Of a DNA stretch of 54,512 bases, positions 54,497-54,512 are shown one piece after another. Numbering within the stretch: position 1 is the stretch's first letter; each line of letters begins with the position of its first letter. A program made the position numbers and the translations under genes. Source of the stretch: Lachnospira sp900551945 (lineage in GTDB: Bacteria > Bacillota > Clostridia > Lachnospirales > Lachnospiraceae); the NCBI GenBank assembly GCA_048380335.1, contig DBFCCI010000053.1, forward strand, positions 1 to 54,512, in the 5' to 3' direction. The notes under the pieces were generated by a model that saw nothing but the letters and a program-made list of their open reading frames with translations, made no database searches and had not been told where the DNA came from.

Positions 54497-54512
54497 ATGC
54501 CTAATACTAATT
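54497..54512 (+). CDS. Start of a plus-strand gene cut by the right edge (perhaps an ISL3-like transposase)
   Basis: AAGGAG lies eight bases before an ATG; only MPNTN is visible. Transposases of some clostridial ISL3-like elements begin similarly, and an inverted-repeat hairpin lies 90 bases upstream, but five residues cannot establish identity. Confidence 0.3.

Overview
The window is AT-rich DNA (roughly one third GC by eye) from a Gram-positive anaerobe, most likely a flagellated member of the Lachnospiraceae or a close relative in the Clostridia. This rests on gene content: PolC-type polymerase, ppdK, a GGGtGRT/NifU-like pair, an OPT transporter coupled to a PqqD-like protein, a DUF4250 protein, a ThiT S-component, a ParB-like/BMP fusion and CsrA next to flagellin. 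Most genes lie on the minus strand. The species cannot be named from the sequence.

Layout. 1-2.2 kb: GGGtGRT protein (cut by the left edge), its Fe-S scaffold partner and a left-handed beta-helix protein. 2.3-10.6 kb: topB-glmS, asd, and OPT-pqqD. 10.9-19.5 kb: phosphoesterase, ParB-like/BMP fusion, a 975-residue zinc-ribbon protein of unknown function, a MATE exporter, and SDR-GNAT. 19.8-33.1 kb: a membrane chemoreceptor, ppdK with an extra 80-residue tail, DUF4250, an EVE-McrB/McrC restriction pair, clpB under a CIRCE/sigma-A promoter, and a soluble CZB chemoreceptor. 33.6-37.0 kb: two metabolic genes, then two CRISPR arrays with related leaders, no cas genes, and a decayed Rpn-type nuclease fragment between them. 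37.1-41.4 kb: flagellin, csrA, a recombinase island and thiT. 41.4-54.3 kb: a small membrane protein, then the conserved block polC-ispG-rseP-dxr-cdsA-uppS-frr-pyrH-bactofilin (isoprenoid, envelope, translation and replication genes). The right edge holds the start of a plus-strand gene, perhaps a transposase.

The most striking structure is at 39443-40367. A complete 197-residue tyrosine recombinase is flanked by two 39-bp near-identical inverted repeats (36/39). Each repeat has the anatomy of a tyrosine-recombinase core site: 12-bp inverted arms around a 9-bp spacer containing TATAACAA. The island lies just upstream of csrA and flagellin. The flagellin leader carries a hairpin with GGA in its loop and a second GGA at the Shine-Dalgarno, as expected for CsrA control. 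Inverting the segment would aim a small ORF, and any promoter behind it, at csrA. A phase-variable switch acting on csrA and flagellin is therefore a testable inference.

Two families of dispersed intergenic hairpins were found by eye. Family A has three copies, with a conserved 4x4 internal loop between varying helices. Family B has six copies of about 90 bp, with compensatory changes in its stems. All copies of each family lie in the same orientation. I do not recognise either family.
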